From Spinacia oleracea (Eukaryota; Streptophyta; Magnoliopsida; Caryophyllales; Amaranthaceae), in the NCBI RefSeq assembly GCF_020520425.1, contig NC_079487.1:6681501-6745500 (forward strand): 64,000 nt of DNA. The letters run 5' to 3'. The position numbers and the translations under genes are program-made. The notes under the pieces are model-generated. The model did not search any database. It saw nothing but the letters and a program-made list of their open reading frames with translations, and was not told the origin of the DNA. Positions 24,690 through 35,928 of this stretch are shown here, in pieces (position 1 is the first letter of the stretch; each line of letters begins with the position of its first letter).

Positions 24690-26678
24690 CAAAAAAAATG
24701 AGTCATGGAGTGGGTTTGAGGCGAGTGTGGATACACGTGTGGGTGATAGATTTGGGATGAGTTTTACTTTTAACCCATTAGAAGGAGATTGGGAGGGGTG
24801 AGTACTTTTCCCATCGTGGGTGACGGGAATAGAGATAAGAATTTTGGACGAGTACGAGTGTGGAGACTCCGACCAACTTCAAAGTCATGACTAGCTGAAT
24901 AAATAAAATAGTGGAGTAGTTGTTAAGTGCTCGGATAATGATATAAATATGATTATCAATGTAAGGATGGATGAGAATAACACTATGATTGACAGATGTG
25001 ACCATCAAAATAAATGATGGATGAGAATAACACTATGATTGACACATGTGATGAATAGAGATGAAAATAACTTTGTTTATGTACCTTTATTTGACTCTAT
25101 TTTTATGATAAACAAGTTACCGAATGGGGAAATAGCAAAAAAATTCATCATTAATTTTAATTAAGAGAATATCTATAAGGTATATGTGTCCAAAGTATAG
25201 TGTAACCAGACAACCAAATTGAGATTTGAGTTTTAAAATTCAAAACTCTCTTACCAAAAAGTAATGTTGAGTTCATCCGTTTAGGGCTAGGTTTGACACA
25301 TGTGATGAGTGGGGATGAAAATAATTTGTTCTATGTACCTTTATTTGTTTTCATTTTTTAATAAGTAAGACCAAATGGGAAATAAAAATTTATCCATCAT
25401 TAGTTTTAATTAGGAGAATGTCCATAAGCTATATGTGTCCAAATTATAATGTAATCAGACAACAATATTGTCAAATACTCTAGAATAGAGTTTTAAAATA
25501 AACTCTCCTACCAAAAAATAATGTCGGGTCCAACCGTCTAGGGCTAGGTTTGACACGTGTGATGAATATGGAGGAAAATAATTTTGTCTATGTACCCTTA
25601 TTTGTTTCATTTTTTTAATAAATAAGACACCGAATAGAGAATAAAAAATTTATCCATCATTAATTTTAATTAATTAGGAAAATATCTATAAGTTATATGT
25701 GTCTAAAGTATAATGTAACCAGACAACCAAATTATATAATACTCTTTGAGTTTTAAAATTCAAAACTCTCTTATCAACAAATAATGTCGGGTGAAGCCGT
25801 CCAGGGCTTGGTTTGAGGTGGGTGTAGATATACGGACGGGGATGAAGCGGGGTTAATTTTATTTTTTTCCTATGAGGCGGGAATTAGGAGTGGGATGAGT
25901 ATGACACCTATCGTGGTGACGGGCATGTGAATGAGAATTTCAGGTTGTGTTGAGGGACCAGCATCACCCCGCTTCGAAGATATCTCTAGCTGAATAAAAT
26001 ATATGGTGGGGTAGGTGTTAAATGATCGGGTAATGATTTAGATGATTTTTGAATTAAGTGGGTATGACTATCGAAGTAAAGAGCGGATGAGAATAAATTT
26101 ATGTTTGACATGGTTTGTTATGAAAGAGAAATAACGTAAATCTATCTACGGGCCCTTATTTTATTATTTAGAATTTGTTAAATAAATAAGACATGGAATT
26201 GGCAGTAACATATCGAGCAATCATTAGTTTAATAAGAAAATTATCTATAAGCTCTATTTCGATGATAACTGTCTATAGTTATAGTTTAGATATGCAAATT
26301 TAATATTCATATCATAAATCGTGCATCGAATTGGGCGAGTTTGAATCGATTGGATTTGAGAAAACTCACCTCCTAATTATGTATGTCACTTTTTTATATT
26401 TTCATCAATATTATAGCTAAAACAATCAATTTTAATACTTCGTAATAAACTTATGTCAATATATTTAAAAGTTAGTTGAAAGGAAAAGTGGATTATTTAT
26501 CGAATATGGGGATTTCAGTGGGTTTTTTGGGAGATCCCCCCGTGCATCCGTCCCAAGTGGGCGGGGTTGAAGAAAGTTTGGTGGGTGACGGGATTAAAAA
26601 ATGAATTCATCACAGGTGACGACGGGGCGATGGTGGATTTTAGATTGGACCTGTCTGCGTCGTTAATCTTCATCTAAT

Positions 26679-26718
<40 letters not shown>

Positions 26719-27140
26719 GCTACTAACTTACATATTACAATTTTTTTTTATTCAATAACTCTATTCAGACAAACGAATTGTCAAAGACTCTAAAATAGAG
26801 TTTTCAAAATTTAAAACTCTTATAAAAAAAGAGTTGAACCAGAGGATGGGTTTGAGGCGGGTGTGGGTATACCGGGGGGGTGATGATTGGGGATGAGATT
26901 TATTTTGTACCTCCCGAGACGTGGATTGGGAGTGGTGGGTATCGTTCCTATCGTTGATGGAGAAGATGGGGAAGAGAATTGTTGGTGGATACGCGTCTGC
27001 AGAGCTAGCCCCGCCTCAAAGTCATCTATAAATTAATAAAGTAAGTGGTGTATGTAAGTGCTAAGTGATCAGGTAATGAGGTTGATGGGGTGACCGTGCG
27101 AGTATTAAGTAGGTATTACTATCCAATTAGTAAAGGGTGA
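24690..27140. repeat. Degenerate higher-order repeat region
   Basis: Units beginning near GGGTTTGAGGCGGGTGTGG occur at about 24712, 25807 and 26848. Within the second interval a subunit that starts GACAC(A/G)TGTGATGA recurs at about 25043, 25294 and 25551, a period of roughly 250-257 bp, each with a conserved middle (TATATGTGTCCAAA) and end (CTCTCTTACCAAAAA). It may be a derived transposon tail or an old satellite. I see no coding capacity. Confidence 0.65.
26681..26715. repeat. (TA)n microsatellite
   Basis: 35 bp of AT dinucleotides. Confidence 0.95.
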
Positions 27141-27149
27141 ACGAAATAA

Positions 27150-27740
27150 ATTTATGAGTCCGATCCGATCTGAAGGAAAAAATCCGATCCGAATCCGAGA
27201 AAAAAAAGTCTAAATCCGAATAAAAACATCCGAATCCGAATGGATATGGATCGGATATGGAGTCTGCAGAGACTCCGACCCGAGTCCGAATCCGAGTGCA
27301 AATCCGACCTGAAATTATTTCAATGTGTATTATTTTCGTACATAACTTTTTTTTAAAAAGGAAGTTCCCAATTTAACCTAATATATTTGATTAAAGCGCA
27401 TATATTTGTAATTTATTAATTGATTAGAAACTCATTAGATTTTGGTAAATGAGAAATAAGATTTCTAAATTAGTTTAAAATTAAAAGTACAAGTTCTAGG
27501 TAAGTAAAGTTAACGCATGATTCGGATTTAGATATAGATATGGATTCGAATATTGATATGGATGCAATTTTGGAGTCCGAAATTTAATTGGATATGGATA
27601 TGGATATGGATGCAACTTTAGAGTCCGAATTGTAAATGAATTTGGATATGGATGCAATTTTAAAGTTCGAATTTTAAATGTATTGGTTATGGAGTTTACT
27701 ACATCCGACCCGAATCCGATCCAATACCATTCCTAATCGC
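27150..27740. repeat. Array of ATCCGAATCCGA and GGATATGGAT motifs
   Basis: The left part is dominated by ATCCGA/CCGAATCCGA. The right part has three copies of a unit of about 50 bp, GGATATGGATGCAA(T/C)TTT followed by AGTCCGAATT, at about 27551, 27606 and 27645. The block ends about 65 bp before the LINE target site. Confidence 0.75.
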
Positions 27741-27807
27741 ACGGGTATTATACTAGGAAAAAACTACTTCGTATAAAAATGTGACAGATTAAGTATTTTC
27801 GTTTAAT

Positions 27808-27820
27808 TTCGGTTTCACAC
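27808..27820. repeat. Left copy of the LINE target-site duplication
   Basis: TTCGGTTTCACAC, identical to 56201-56213, directly before the A-rich LINE start. Confidence 0.93.
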
Positions 27821-28708
27821 AAAAAAAATGAGAGAGAGAAAGAGAAAGAAATATGAGAGACCTAAGTTTTCTAGAGAGAGAGTGAAATCCTTAATTGGGT
27901 CTAGCCCCCTTCCCAAGTTCAAATGAACTACTGATCTTGATTTTGCCTTACAAAATCGTTCGTCTTCCTCCTTGTCCCATTTCCAGAAAGAGATTCCCCT
28001 CAAAATCTCTAGACCAAGCCTTAATAGGGGTAATTATGACTTCTTTGGTAGTGGATTGGTACCTCGTTGGTATCGAGGTCATATCTCACCTTTCCGATCT
28101 CCATCTTGGCTTCATCAACAAGGCACCGTTGATCCAAGGGTGGAGATCTTTGCTGAGTCACGAGATCTTGGGTTCTACAACAGTAATGATGGTTTAGGTG
28201 GGTTAATTAAAGTTTTTACTCCACTAATGCAAGCCCAACGCCCTGTTTGGACCTATAGAAGAGATTATCCAAATGCAGAGATTGCAAGATCTCGCCTGTT
28301 TTTGAAAATCTCCTTAGGGAAGTTTTCTCTAAGCTTTTCCTTGCCTTTTCGATTCTTTTCTGTCATTTATTGCTTGTTTTTGCTTTGTTTCAATGCATAC
28401 AGGTTGTTGTTTTGTGTTTCGTTTTAAGCTGGGTGATGATTACTTTTTTGATGCAATTTAATTATGTTTTTCTATATCCTTCTGTGTATATGAATTGTGT
28501 AAATTGCCTTTGCTGTGTGACCTTTGATCTCCTTAAGCCTCCTAGACACATCAATAAATACTGGCCAAATTTTGTATGTGGGTACTTCTCTCCTCACACC
28601 AATCTTCTCCAATCTCTTTTTGCCTTCCTTCTTCTCCTAGTGTGTTTTAAGTCTAAGTTCTGCTTCCTAGTGCTAATTCTCCTTAATCTGTTTAGACTTA
28701 GTGTTTTA
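27821..28708 (+). other. LINE 5' region with open, T-rich frames
   Basis: It starts with a purine-rich GAGAGAGAAAGAGAAAG segment and becomes T-rich. The ORF1 reading frame is open upstream to 28370, and within it ATG codons at about 28437 and 28490 could give ORF1 a hydrophobic N-terminal extension of roughly 75-90 residues. An overlapping frame of 151 codons (27972-28427) is also present. Neither has a recognisable domain. Confidence 0.5.
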
Positions 28709-30067
28709 ATGTCAACCAATCCTACAGAGTCTAGCTATGCCTCACTTCTTAAGAAGAACCCTCCTGCAATTTCCAATGAACCTAAACTTGCCAGCTTACC
28801 TAGTAATCCAGGTTCTACCAGCTTCTTCAGTCACACCTCCCATAGCTCCTTTCTCCTGGGAGGTAGCAGTTCTGATATTGATCCCAATACCTCATCTAAG
28901 GACAGTTCACACAATTCTCCACCACAGGTTCCTGTTTCGAATAATGCCACCATCATTTTAGATGCCCCAAAACTTGAGCATGAGCAAATTAAACTTATGG
29001 AAGCCACTTGTCTGTTTGGTAAAGTGTGGGGTGAATTTGTTCCTCAGGCAGCTGTTATAGCTAGAATGAAGAGAGACTGGAGTTTTTTGAGGGGGGAGGT
29101 GTCCTTTAGATTCATTGGGAATCGGTGGTTTCTCATCAAATTTTCTAATCCTCTGGACAAGGATGAGGTGTGGGAGAATAGACCATGGTTTGTGCAAGGG
29201 CTGAATTTTGTGTTGATTCCCTGGAGAGCCTCTTTTAAAGCCCAGTTCAACTCCATTACTCATGTTGATCAATGGGTAAAAATACCTTTTCTTCCCACTG
29301 AGTATTGGACTTGGCACTATATCACCCAAATTGCTAGTTGTGTTGGTCAGCCAATTAAGCTAGATAAGTTCACTTATGAGAATGCTGAGAAGGGTCAGTT
29401 TACTAGAGTATGCCTTAACCTTGACATTACCAAGCCTGTCCCTAGGTCTATAACCTTGAACTTTGGCTATGACATTCAGGAGTACTTTCTTTCTTATGAA
29501 GGTGTTTGGGAAGTATGTCCTTTATGTGGTGATCCTAAGCATTTTTTGAATACCTGTCCCAAAAGACCTCCACCTTGCCTTGAGTTGGTGGTGGCCCAGC
29601 TGGATGAGGCCAAGTTGACTATGGGGGTGTCTGGTGAAAGTGGGGGGCAAGCTACCCCTTCTGATTGGCTGGCTGTTGTGCCAAGAAGGAGAGCTAAGCC
29701 TAGAGGTAACCCAAGGAAGAACCAAGCTAAACCCTACCACCACCCCTCACCAGCTCAAACTAGACCAGTTGCTTCTCCTCAGCTAAGGCCTGACACTGGT
29801 TTGCCTGTCATTCCTTTAGCTAATAGCTTTCAGGGTCTCCAGGATTTCCAAGTGTCTACTGGTGATACAATTACTCTTAACCCTCCTGTTGTCCAACCTT
29901 ATGAGGACATTCTGCCTGATTTTGACCTTTTAGAGCTTGCTCCTCAAGGTGTCAAGGAGGTTCAGGTGGATGATGAGCTTGATATGGACTTGGAAATCTA
30001 TGATGGTGATGGGTTTGATGTTAATGATCCAATGTTCTCTGACTGCCCCCCCCTCCATGGAAGCTGA
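28709..30067 (+). CDS. LINE ORF1: nucleic-acid-binding protein (DUF4283 plus zinc knuckle)
   Basis: 452 codons from the ATG that opens MSTNPTESSYASLLKKN, the usual start style for plant L1 ORF1. Residues about 95-230 form a DUF4283-type domain (LFGKVWGEF, SFRFIGNRWFLIKF, WFVQGLNFVLIPW). It is followed by a CX2CX4HX4C zinc knuckle (CPLCGDPKHFLNTC) at about 270-283, then a basic, Pro-rich linker (RRRAKPRGNPRKN) and an acidic end. The protein would coat the LINE RNA. The last codons run through a C8 tract (30046-30053). In the +1 frame the sequence continues as MEAENTKRRKRDDGDLSP up to a TGA at 30126, a more typical charged ORF1 tail, so this copy probably has a one-base slip there. Confidence 0.85.
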   Translation: MSTNPTESSYASLLKKNPPAISNEPKLASLPSNPGSTSFFSHTSHSSFLLGGSSSDIDPNTSSKDSSHNSPPQVPVSNNATIILDAPKLEHEQIKLMEATCLFGKVWGEFVPQAAVIARMKRDWSFLRGEVSFRFIGNRWFLIKFSNPLDKDEVWENRPWFVQGLNFVLIPWRASFKAQFNSITHVDQWVKIPFLPTEYWTWHYITQIASCVGQPIKLDKFTYENAEKGQFTRVCLNLDITKPVPRSITLNFGYDIQEYFLSYEGVWEVCPLCGDPKHFLNTCPKRPPPCLELVVAQLDEAKLTMGVSGESGGQATPSDWLAVVPRRRAKPRGNPRKNQAKPYHHPSPAQTRPVASPQLRPDTGLPVIPLANSFQGLQDFQVSTGDTITLNPPVVQPYEDILPDFDLLELAPQGVKEVQVDDELDMDLEIYDGDGFDVNDPMFSDCPPLHGS

Positions 30068-30124
30068 AAACACCAAGAGAAGGAAGAGAGATGATGGTGA
30101 TCTCTCTCCTTCACCCTCTGCTGG

Positions 30125-31138
30125 ATGATCTGTTTCTTCTTACTGTTGATGTTTTGGATGGTGGTTCACTTATCACTTTTTGACCAGTTGTTACTGGTAT
30201 TTATGCCTTTAGGGTTTAGTAGTTATATGCATAGCTTGTGTTCTATCTTAATGTATCACTACATGTTCCTTTTTTACATCTTTTGTAAACCTGTAGTCAC
30301 TAAGCTAGCTAGGCATGTAACTGCTGTAGTTGTGGTTACTTATCCTCACACGTGTAATGTATCTAATCGTCATATTAATGTTAGTGTGGTTTTAGCTTTT
30401 ACTTTCCTGGATTGGTACTGTTTTGATTGTTGTGTACCTTGGCTCTATTATTTCATATATTCTAAACTGTGGAACAGTTGTCTTGCCTTGATCATAGTTA
30501 CGGGTCTCCTTTGGATCACTAACTGGTTCCAACTCAAATGGAGGAACCTGGGAGATTGGAAGCTCTTTGATTGGAACCTTTTAGTTGTGTTCACTAAGGA
30601 CCAAAGGCTTTTGTCCTATGATGCTGTAAGAAACAAACATTGTTTCCTACCTGAGGATTTCTCTTCTATTCCCACCTTGCAGTTCTCCATAATTTGTTCT
30701 TTTCTATGTTCTATGCTTTACCTAAAGAAGATTCCCGTAACTTATTGTGCTTGGCTAACTAAACTTGTCCTTGCTTTTGCTCTCAGTTGGATGATTTTTT
30801 ACCACTACAAAATGCACTACATGCCTTCGCACTTATGGAGTATGTACAGGCCAAACCTCGTTGTGGTGCTGTTCAGTTTTCTTTGTTTAGATTTAAATTT
30901 TTTTATCAGCTTACTCAGCTGGGTTCTTGTGCATATTCTTCTGGGTTTAACCCTTCTAGTTTTTACTTGTGTAATTTGGAACCGGACTCTGATCTGCATG
31001 GAACTTAATGGGCTAAAAGCCTATATTTTTTTGGGCTCTTCCCTTCTTGCTTTGTTCTGTGTTATTTGGAACTGGGCTTTGATCCACATGGAACCTTATG
31101 GGCTAAAGGCCTTGTGTTTTTCTACTCCTTACTTATGA
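30125..31138 (+). CDS. Middle ORF of the LINE: 337-residue hydrophobic protein, unknown
   Basis: Begins ATGATC and runs 337 codons without a stop. It fills the whole spacer between ORF1 and ORF2. Its ATG overlaps the TGA ending the shifted ORF1 tail (ATGA, 30125-30128), and its TGA overlaps the ORF2 ATG (ATGA, 31135-31138). The protein is rich in Leu, Phe, Trp, Tyr, Val and Cys with several hydrophobic runs (FFLLLMFWMVV near the start, LVLAFALSWMIF, LLSWVLVHILLGLTLLVF), so it looks membrane-like, though T-rich DNA favours such residues. The last third has an in-frame duplication of 30 residues (CVIWNxxLIxMExxGLKA twice). No known domain is recognised. In DNA of this composition a 337-codon frame is very unlikely by chance. 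Confidence 0.5.
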   Translation: MICFFLLLMFWMVVHLSLFDQLLLVFMPLGFSSYMHSLCSILMYHYMFLFYIFCKPVVTKLARHVTAVVVVTYPHTCNVSNRHINVSVVLAFTFLDWYCFDCCVPWLYYFIYSKLWNSCLALIIVTGLLWITNWFQLKWRNLGDWKLFDWNLLVVFTKDQRLLSYDAVRNKHCFLPEDFSSIPTLQFSIICSFLCSMLYLKKIPVTYCAWLTKLVLAFALSWMIFYHYKMHYMPSHLWSMYRPNLVVVLFSFLCLDLNFFISLLSWVLVHILLGLTLLVFTCVIWNRTLICMELNGLKAYIFLGSSLLALFCVIWNWALIHMEPYGLKALCFSTPYL

Positions 31139-34100
31139 GAATCCTTACATGGAATATTCAAGGAGGTAAAAAACTCCAAGCTATTGGAGATATATCTCAT
31201 TATATTAATACCTTCAAGCCTGATATCTTATTTGTCCTTGAGACTATGACATCTAATGCCACAAGTAGAAATGTAATTAAAGGTTTTCGTTTCCAAAAAC
31301 ACATAATCATTGATCCAATTAATCATAATGGAGGATTATGGGTTTGTTGGAATAATGACTCGATCTTGGTCCAAAATCACACTCTAGTAGATAGATGTGC
31401 TCACCTTCACGTCCTATATAAACCAACCAATGAGCAAATCCTAGTTTCAGGGGCCTATTTCCCATCCCAAAACATTGATAAAGATCATTTCTGGGAGTTG
31501 ATGTCTACTTTTTACGAAAACGTCCATATTCCCTGGATCCTGGTCGGCGACTTTAATGATCTCCTACACCCTTTGGATAAATGTAAAGGCAACCCAGTCA
31601 CTCAAAGACAATGCCAAAGATTTCCACGTTTTTTAACTCGTACAAATGCTACAGACATAGCTTGCATGCAACAATCTTTCTCCTGGAAATCCCAATCCCA
31701 CCCAGGCTTATATCAAAGTCTCGATCGGGCCGTCGTAAGCAGCAGCTTTACCGATAATTTCCCCAATGCAACTGTTAAATATGGTACCTTCACTAGCTCT
31801 GATCATGCTCCAATGTTCTTTGATACAAACTCAGAGACCATTATGGTAAATAGATTATTTAGGTTTCAAAATTCATGGACTCTTGAGGAAGAACCAACTA
31901 AAATTATTAAAGCAAAATGGAACTCCAATATAGAAGGTTCAAGATTCTTTAGAATAAGATCCAAACTAACCATCATAAAAGACAATCTAAAGATTTGGGC
32001 CAAAGGAAAGTTCTCGCACAAGACCATGCAACTGAAGACTAATGCAGATAAAATCCAAGAATTAGAAGATAAGCTTATAACCCAACCTTTCAACCCTATC
32101 TGGCGAAATCACCTGCTTAGGATGCTTAAACAAAGAGAGAGAATCCTTTTGCAAAAACAACACTTATGAAAAAACTCAGCAAAAAAAACTTGGCTAAATC
32201 AAGGAGATAAAAACACTAGATTTTTCCACCAACTCATGAAACATAGAGCTGCGAAAAACCACATTTATCGACTAAAAAATGCTGACAACCATTGGGAAGA
32301 GGGTCAAGAGAACGTTCAAAAAATTCTCTATGACTCTTTTAAAGATAGATTTAAATCTTCCGTCCAACCTGGTCGCACCATTAATCTGGATTTTCTCCCA
32401 CAATTAATTTCTAATACCGAGATGACTAGCCTTATCGCCCCCTTCTCAGACGAGGAAATAAAAAATAGCTTCTTTAGTATGAACCCTCTAAAGGCACCAG
32501 GATCAGACGGATTTGGGCCTAAGTTTTTTCAAACCTAATGAAAAACAATCGGCCCTGAAGTAACACGTTAGCAATCAAGAGCTTTTTCTCACGGAAAAAT
32601 TCCGCCTTTCCTGAATCACACTCTTATAGCTCTTATTCCCAAAAATGATAATCCAGAAAACCCCAACCACTTCAGACCAATCAGCCTCTGCGGCACGATT
32701 TATAAAGCTATCTCTAAACTTCTAGTTTCTAGACTAAGGCCTCTTCTCCAAAATCACATAAGCCCTTTTCAAAACGCCTTCACCCCGGGTAGGTCCATTC
32801 ATGATAATCTACTTTTAGTCCAGGAGATTCTTAATGTTTTTAAGAAATCAAAATCTAAAGTTGGATGGTGCGCTCTTAAGCTGGACATGGAAAATGCCTA
32901 TGATAGAATAGAATGGGATTTCCTTTGGGCAACTCTTGCTAAAATGGGCTTTCCTACGACCTGGATTAACTGGGTGAAAGCGACCGTGACTACAGTCTCG
33001 TACTCCATCAAAGTCAACAACTCAACCACGAAAGTTTTCACCCCGACTAGAGGTCTAAGACAAGGAGACCCGCTATCTCCTTACCTTTTTATTTTATGCA
33101 TGTAAGTTTTTATAATTATGCTTAATAATGCTAGTGCGAGACCTAGCCTGGGGCTCGGTTTTAAGATAGCACCACAGACTACAAAAATCCCATGCTTAAT
33201 GTTTGCAGACGATAGCCTCCTTTTATGTAAAGCCACCAACTCCGCTTGTCATAACTTACTAAAAGTTATCAATGGCTTCTGTAAACTCTCAGGTCAACTA
33301 GTGAATTTCCATAAATCGGCTATTATCTTCTCGAAAAATATCAACCACTCCAAAAGAGACTCCTTGGCTAGTATTTTTAATATGACTAAATCAGGATCTC
33401 TAGGTAGATATTTGGGAGCTCACTTCTCGAATTACACACCTACAAGATTTGACTACCAACGAATCATGCAAAAAAATGAACGCTGTATAAATTCCTGGCA
33501 AGCCAACTTTCTCTCCAAAGCGGGTAGAACAACGCTTATTCAAATTAACCTAGAAGCTCTCCCTTCCTACATATGTTCTTCCTTCCTGCTTCCACAGAAG
33601 ACTTGCCATCAATTGGACAATGTTCATCGACAATTCTTTTGGAACCAATCCAGATCAGGTAATGCGCTCCCTCTCATCGCCTGGAATAAAGTCTGTCAAC
33701 CTAAAGACCAAGGGGGGCTAGGTTTAAGGCGAACCTACCCCTTGAACAGAGCCTACATTGCAAAGCTAGGCTGGAAAATCCTGACATACAACAATAACCT
33801 CTGGGCAAAAATCATGAGGAAAAAATATCTTCAGAACACCAATTTTTTCTCAGCTAAGAAAAAAATCAAAGATTCTCCTATTTGGATTAGCATTTTAAAT
33901 CAACGGGAAATACTACGGAAAGGAATAAGATGGAAGGTAGGTAATGGGAATCACATCAATTTTTGGAAAGATAACTGGGTTGGTCAATATGCCCTATCTG
34001 ATCTCCCGGGTAGCTCTCCCAATAGTAGTATGGAGGATTGCAAAGTCAACTCGTTCATTGATGATACCAAAAATTGGGATATAAGGAAACTTTCCTTGAT

Positions 34101-34539
34101 CCTGTCACCTGAGTTGGTGCAAAAAATTAAAGGGATTCCTATCCCTGTTAATGATGTACCTGACAACCCTATTTGGGGATGCACAAACTCGGGCGACTTT
34201 TTAGTTAAATCTGCAACCTGGCTCGCCCACGAGCTTCCAGTTTCTAATGGAAAATGGGAGTTTAGATGGATTTGGAAACTCAATATAGCGCCAAAATTAA
34301 AAAATTTCCTATGGCAAATTTGTCACAAAAGTATTCCAACTAAGGAGACTCTTTTTCACAGGAAAATTATTCCTTCAAGTTGCTGCCCTAGATGTAACCA
34401 TGCCAGTGAGAACATTGATCACATCTTTCTCACTTGTGAACACTCAAAGAATGTTTGGACTCATACGCTAACTAAGAATTGGCTCGATTTCTCTTTCCCT
34501 ATGACTGATTTTTTCAAAACTTTAGACTACCTTAGACGT
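31135..34539 (+). pseudogene. LINE ORF2, first part: endonuclease, reverse transcriptase, zinc-binding region
   Basis: From ATG 31135 the protein opens with an APE-type endonuclease (WNIQGG, LETM, GDFND, SSDHAP; residues about 1-230). After a linker come the RT motifs APGSDGFGPKFF, FRPISLC, KLDMENAYDRIEW, GLRQGDPLSPYLF and FADDSLL (about 33202). The zinc-binding region follows: FLWQICHKSIPT, CCPRCNHASENIDHIFLTC. One frame runs through all of it, but it is cut by TGA 32167, TAA 32536, TGA 32539, TAG 32569 and TAA 33103. TGA 32539 stands where relatives have Trp, consistent with G-to-A change. At 34539 copia element B interrupts a codon boundary; the frame resumes at 55419. The enzyme would nick the target and reverse transcribe the LINE RNA; this copy is inactive. 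Confidence 0.9.
34535..34539. repeat. Left target-site duplication of copia element B
   Basis: GACGT, identical to 55414-55418. Reading across with one copy removed restores the LINE ORF2 frame. Confidence 0.93.
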
Positions 34540-35928
34540 TGTTAGGTTATGATACATATGACAATTCATAAATCATGCGGAAACAACCATTAAGCCAGGA
34601 ATACATATTATTTACACATAATCATATAGCATAGTTTAGAGGCATACTCTTTGTTGCGTGCCTTCCCTAGCTGCGCCCGAACCGAACAAGAACAAGTCTT
34701 TAGGACTCCAAGTGTCGTCCCTCCGTAGATAGTCCACAGCACGTCCGGATCCGCCTTAAGATTGACCAACTAGAATCGCCCTTAAGGTACTAATAATTTC
34801 GGCACTTTTAGGCAAGGTATGTTACTGAATTTTTCCTCTCAAAAACTCACTTTGAATACTTGAAAACTCGTTATAAATTGTGAACCCAGGCCACATATTT
34901 ATAGGGGTATGGAAAGAGAATTGGAATCCTACTAGGATACGAATTAATTAAATTAGAATCCTAGTGAAACTCTTATTTAATTAATTTATCTTTTAGGATT
35001 AGGAATTTAATCATTTAAACGAATCCTGTACGTTTTAGGTTTCGTATGTGAACACAAACACACACGCACGCACAGCAGCCCACGAGGGGCGCCATGCGCG
35101 CGCGCGCACAGCCCGAGCAACGCAGCCCACGACTGCCGCAGCCTTGGGAGCGCGCTGGGCCTGCCTTGCGGTGGGCTTGGCGCAGCCTTGGGCTGGCGTG
35201 TTGTGGCGCGCGTTTCCCTTGCTGGACGTGGGCCTGGCTTCGTGCTGGGCCTTCGTCTAGCAAGCTCGTCCGATGCTAATTCGTACGACGCGCTTCCGAT
35301 TAATTTTCCGATTCCGGAATTCATTTCCGATACGACCAATATTTAACATTTCCGATTCCGGAATTAATTTCCGTTTCGAACAAATATTTAATATTTCCGT
35401 TTCCGGAATTATTTTCCGATTCCGATAATATTTCCGATTCAGACAATATTTCCGTTTCCGGCAATATTTCCGATTCCGGCAATATTTCTATTTCCGATAA
35501 TATTTTCCGATACGTACCATGTTTCCGTTTCCGGCAACATCTACGACTTGGATAATATTTATATTTCCGATACGATCCATATTTCCATTTCCGGCAATAT
35601 CATCGTTTCCGGAGTATTCATTTGCTTGCCTTTGACGATCTCAGTTCCCACTAGAACCAAGATCCGTCGATTCTGAATATCCATAGATGGAGTATTTAAT
35701 GCCATTAAACACTTGATCCGTTTACGTACTATTTGTGTGACCCTACGGGTTCAGTCAAGAGTAAGCTATGGATTAATATCATTAATTCCACTTGAACTGA
35801 AGCGGCCTCTAGCCAGGCATTCAGCTCACTTGATCTCACTGAATTATTAACTTGTTAATTAATACTGAACCGCATTTATTAGACTTAACATTGAATGCAT
35901 ACTTGGACCAAGGGCATTATCTCCTTCA
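34540..35928 (-). repeat. 3' LTR of copia element B
   Basis: On the plus strand it runs from TGTTAGGTTATG to CTCCTTCA. It contains the inverted CGGAA array (about 35280-35620), the GC-rich block (about 35050-35265) and an AT-rich promoter part. Confidence 0.93.

Larger units (their letters stand above)
22998..24690. other. AT-rich DNA with small duplications and one hairpin
   Basis: No gene is seen. Structures: a 16 bp direct repeat GACCAACAT(A/C)TCGAGT at about 23013-23044; a hairpin at about 23449-23515; a perfect 34 bp tandem pair at 23852-23919; and TACTCCGTATC near 24172 with GGAAGGAGAGAGTAC near 24578, which may be worn ends of a Stowaway-type MITE. Confidence 0.5.

Noticed and set aside
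24778..25008. 76-codon minus-strand ORF
   Set aside because: Within a degenerate repeat region, not preserved in the other units.
28958..29329. Antisense ORFs over LINE ORF1
   Set aside because: Shadow frames of a well-supported coding region.
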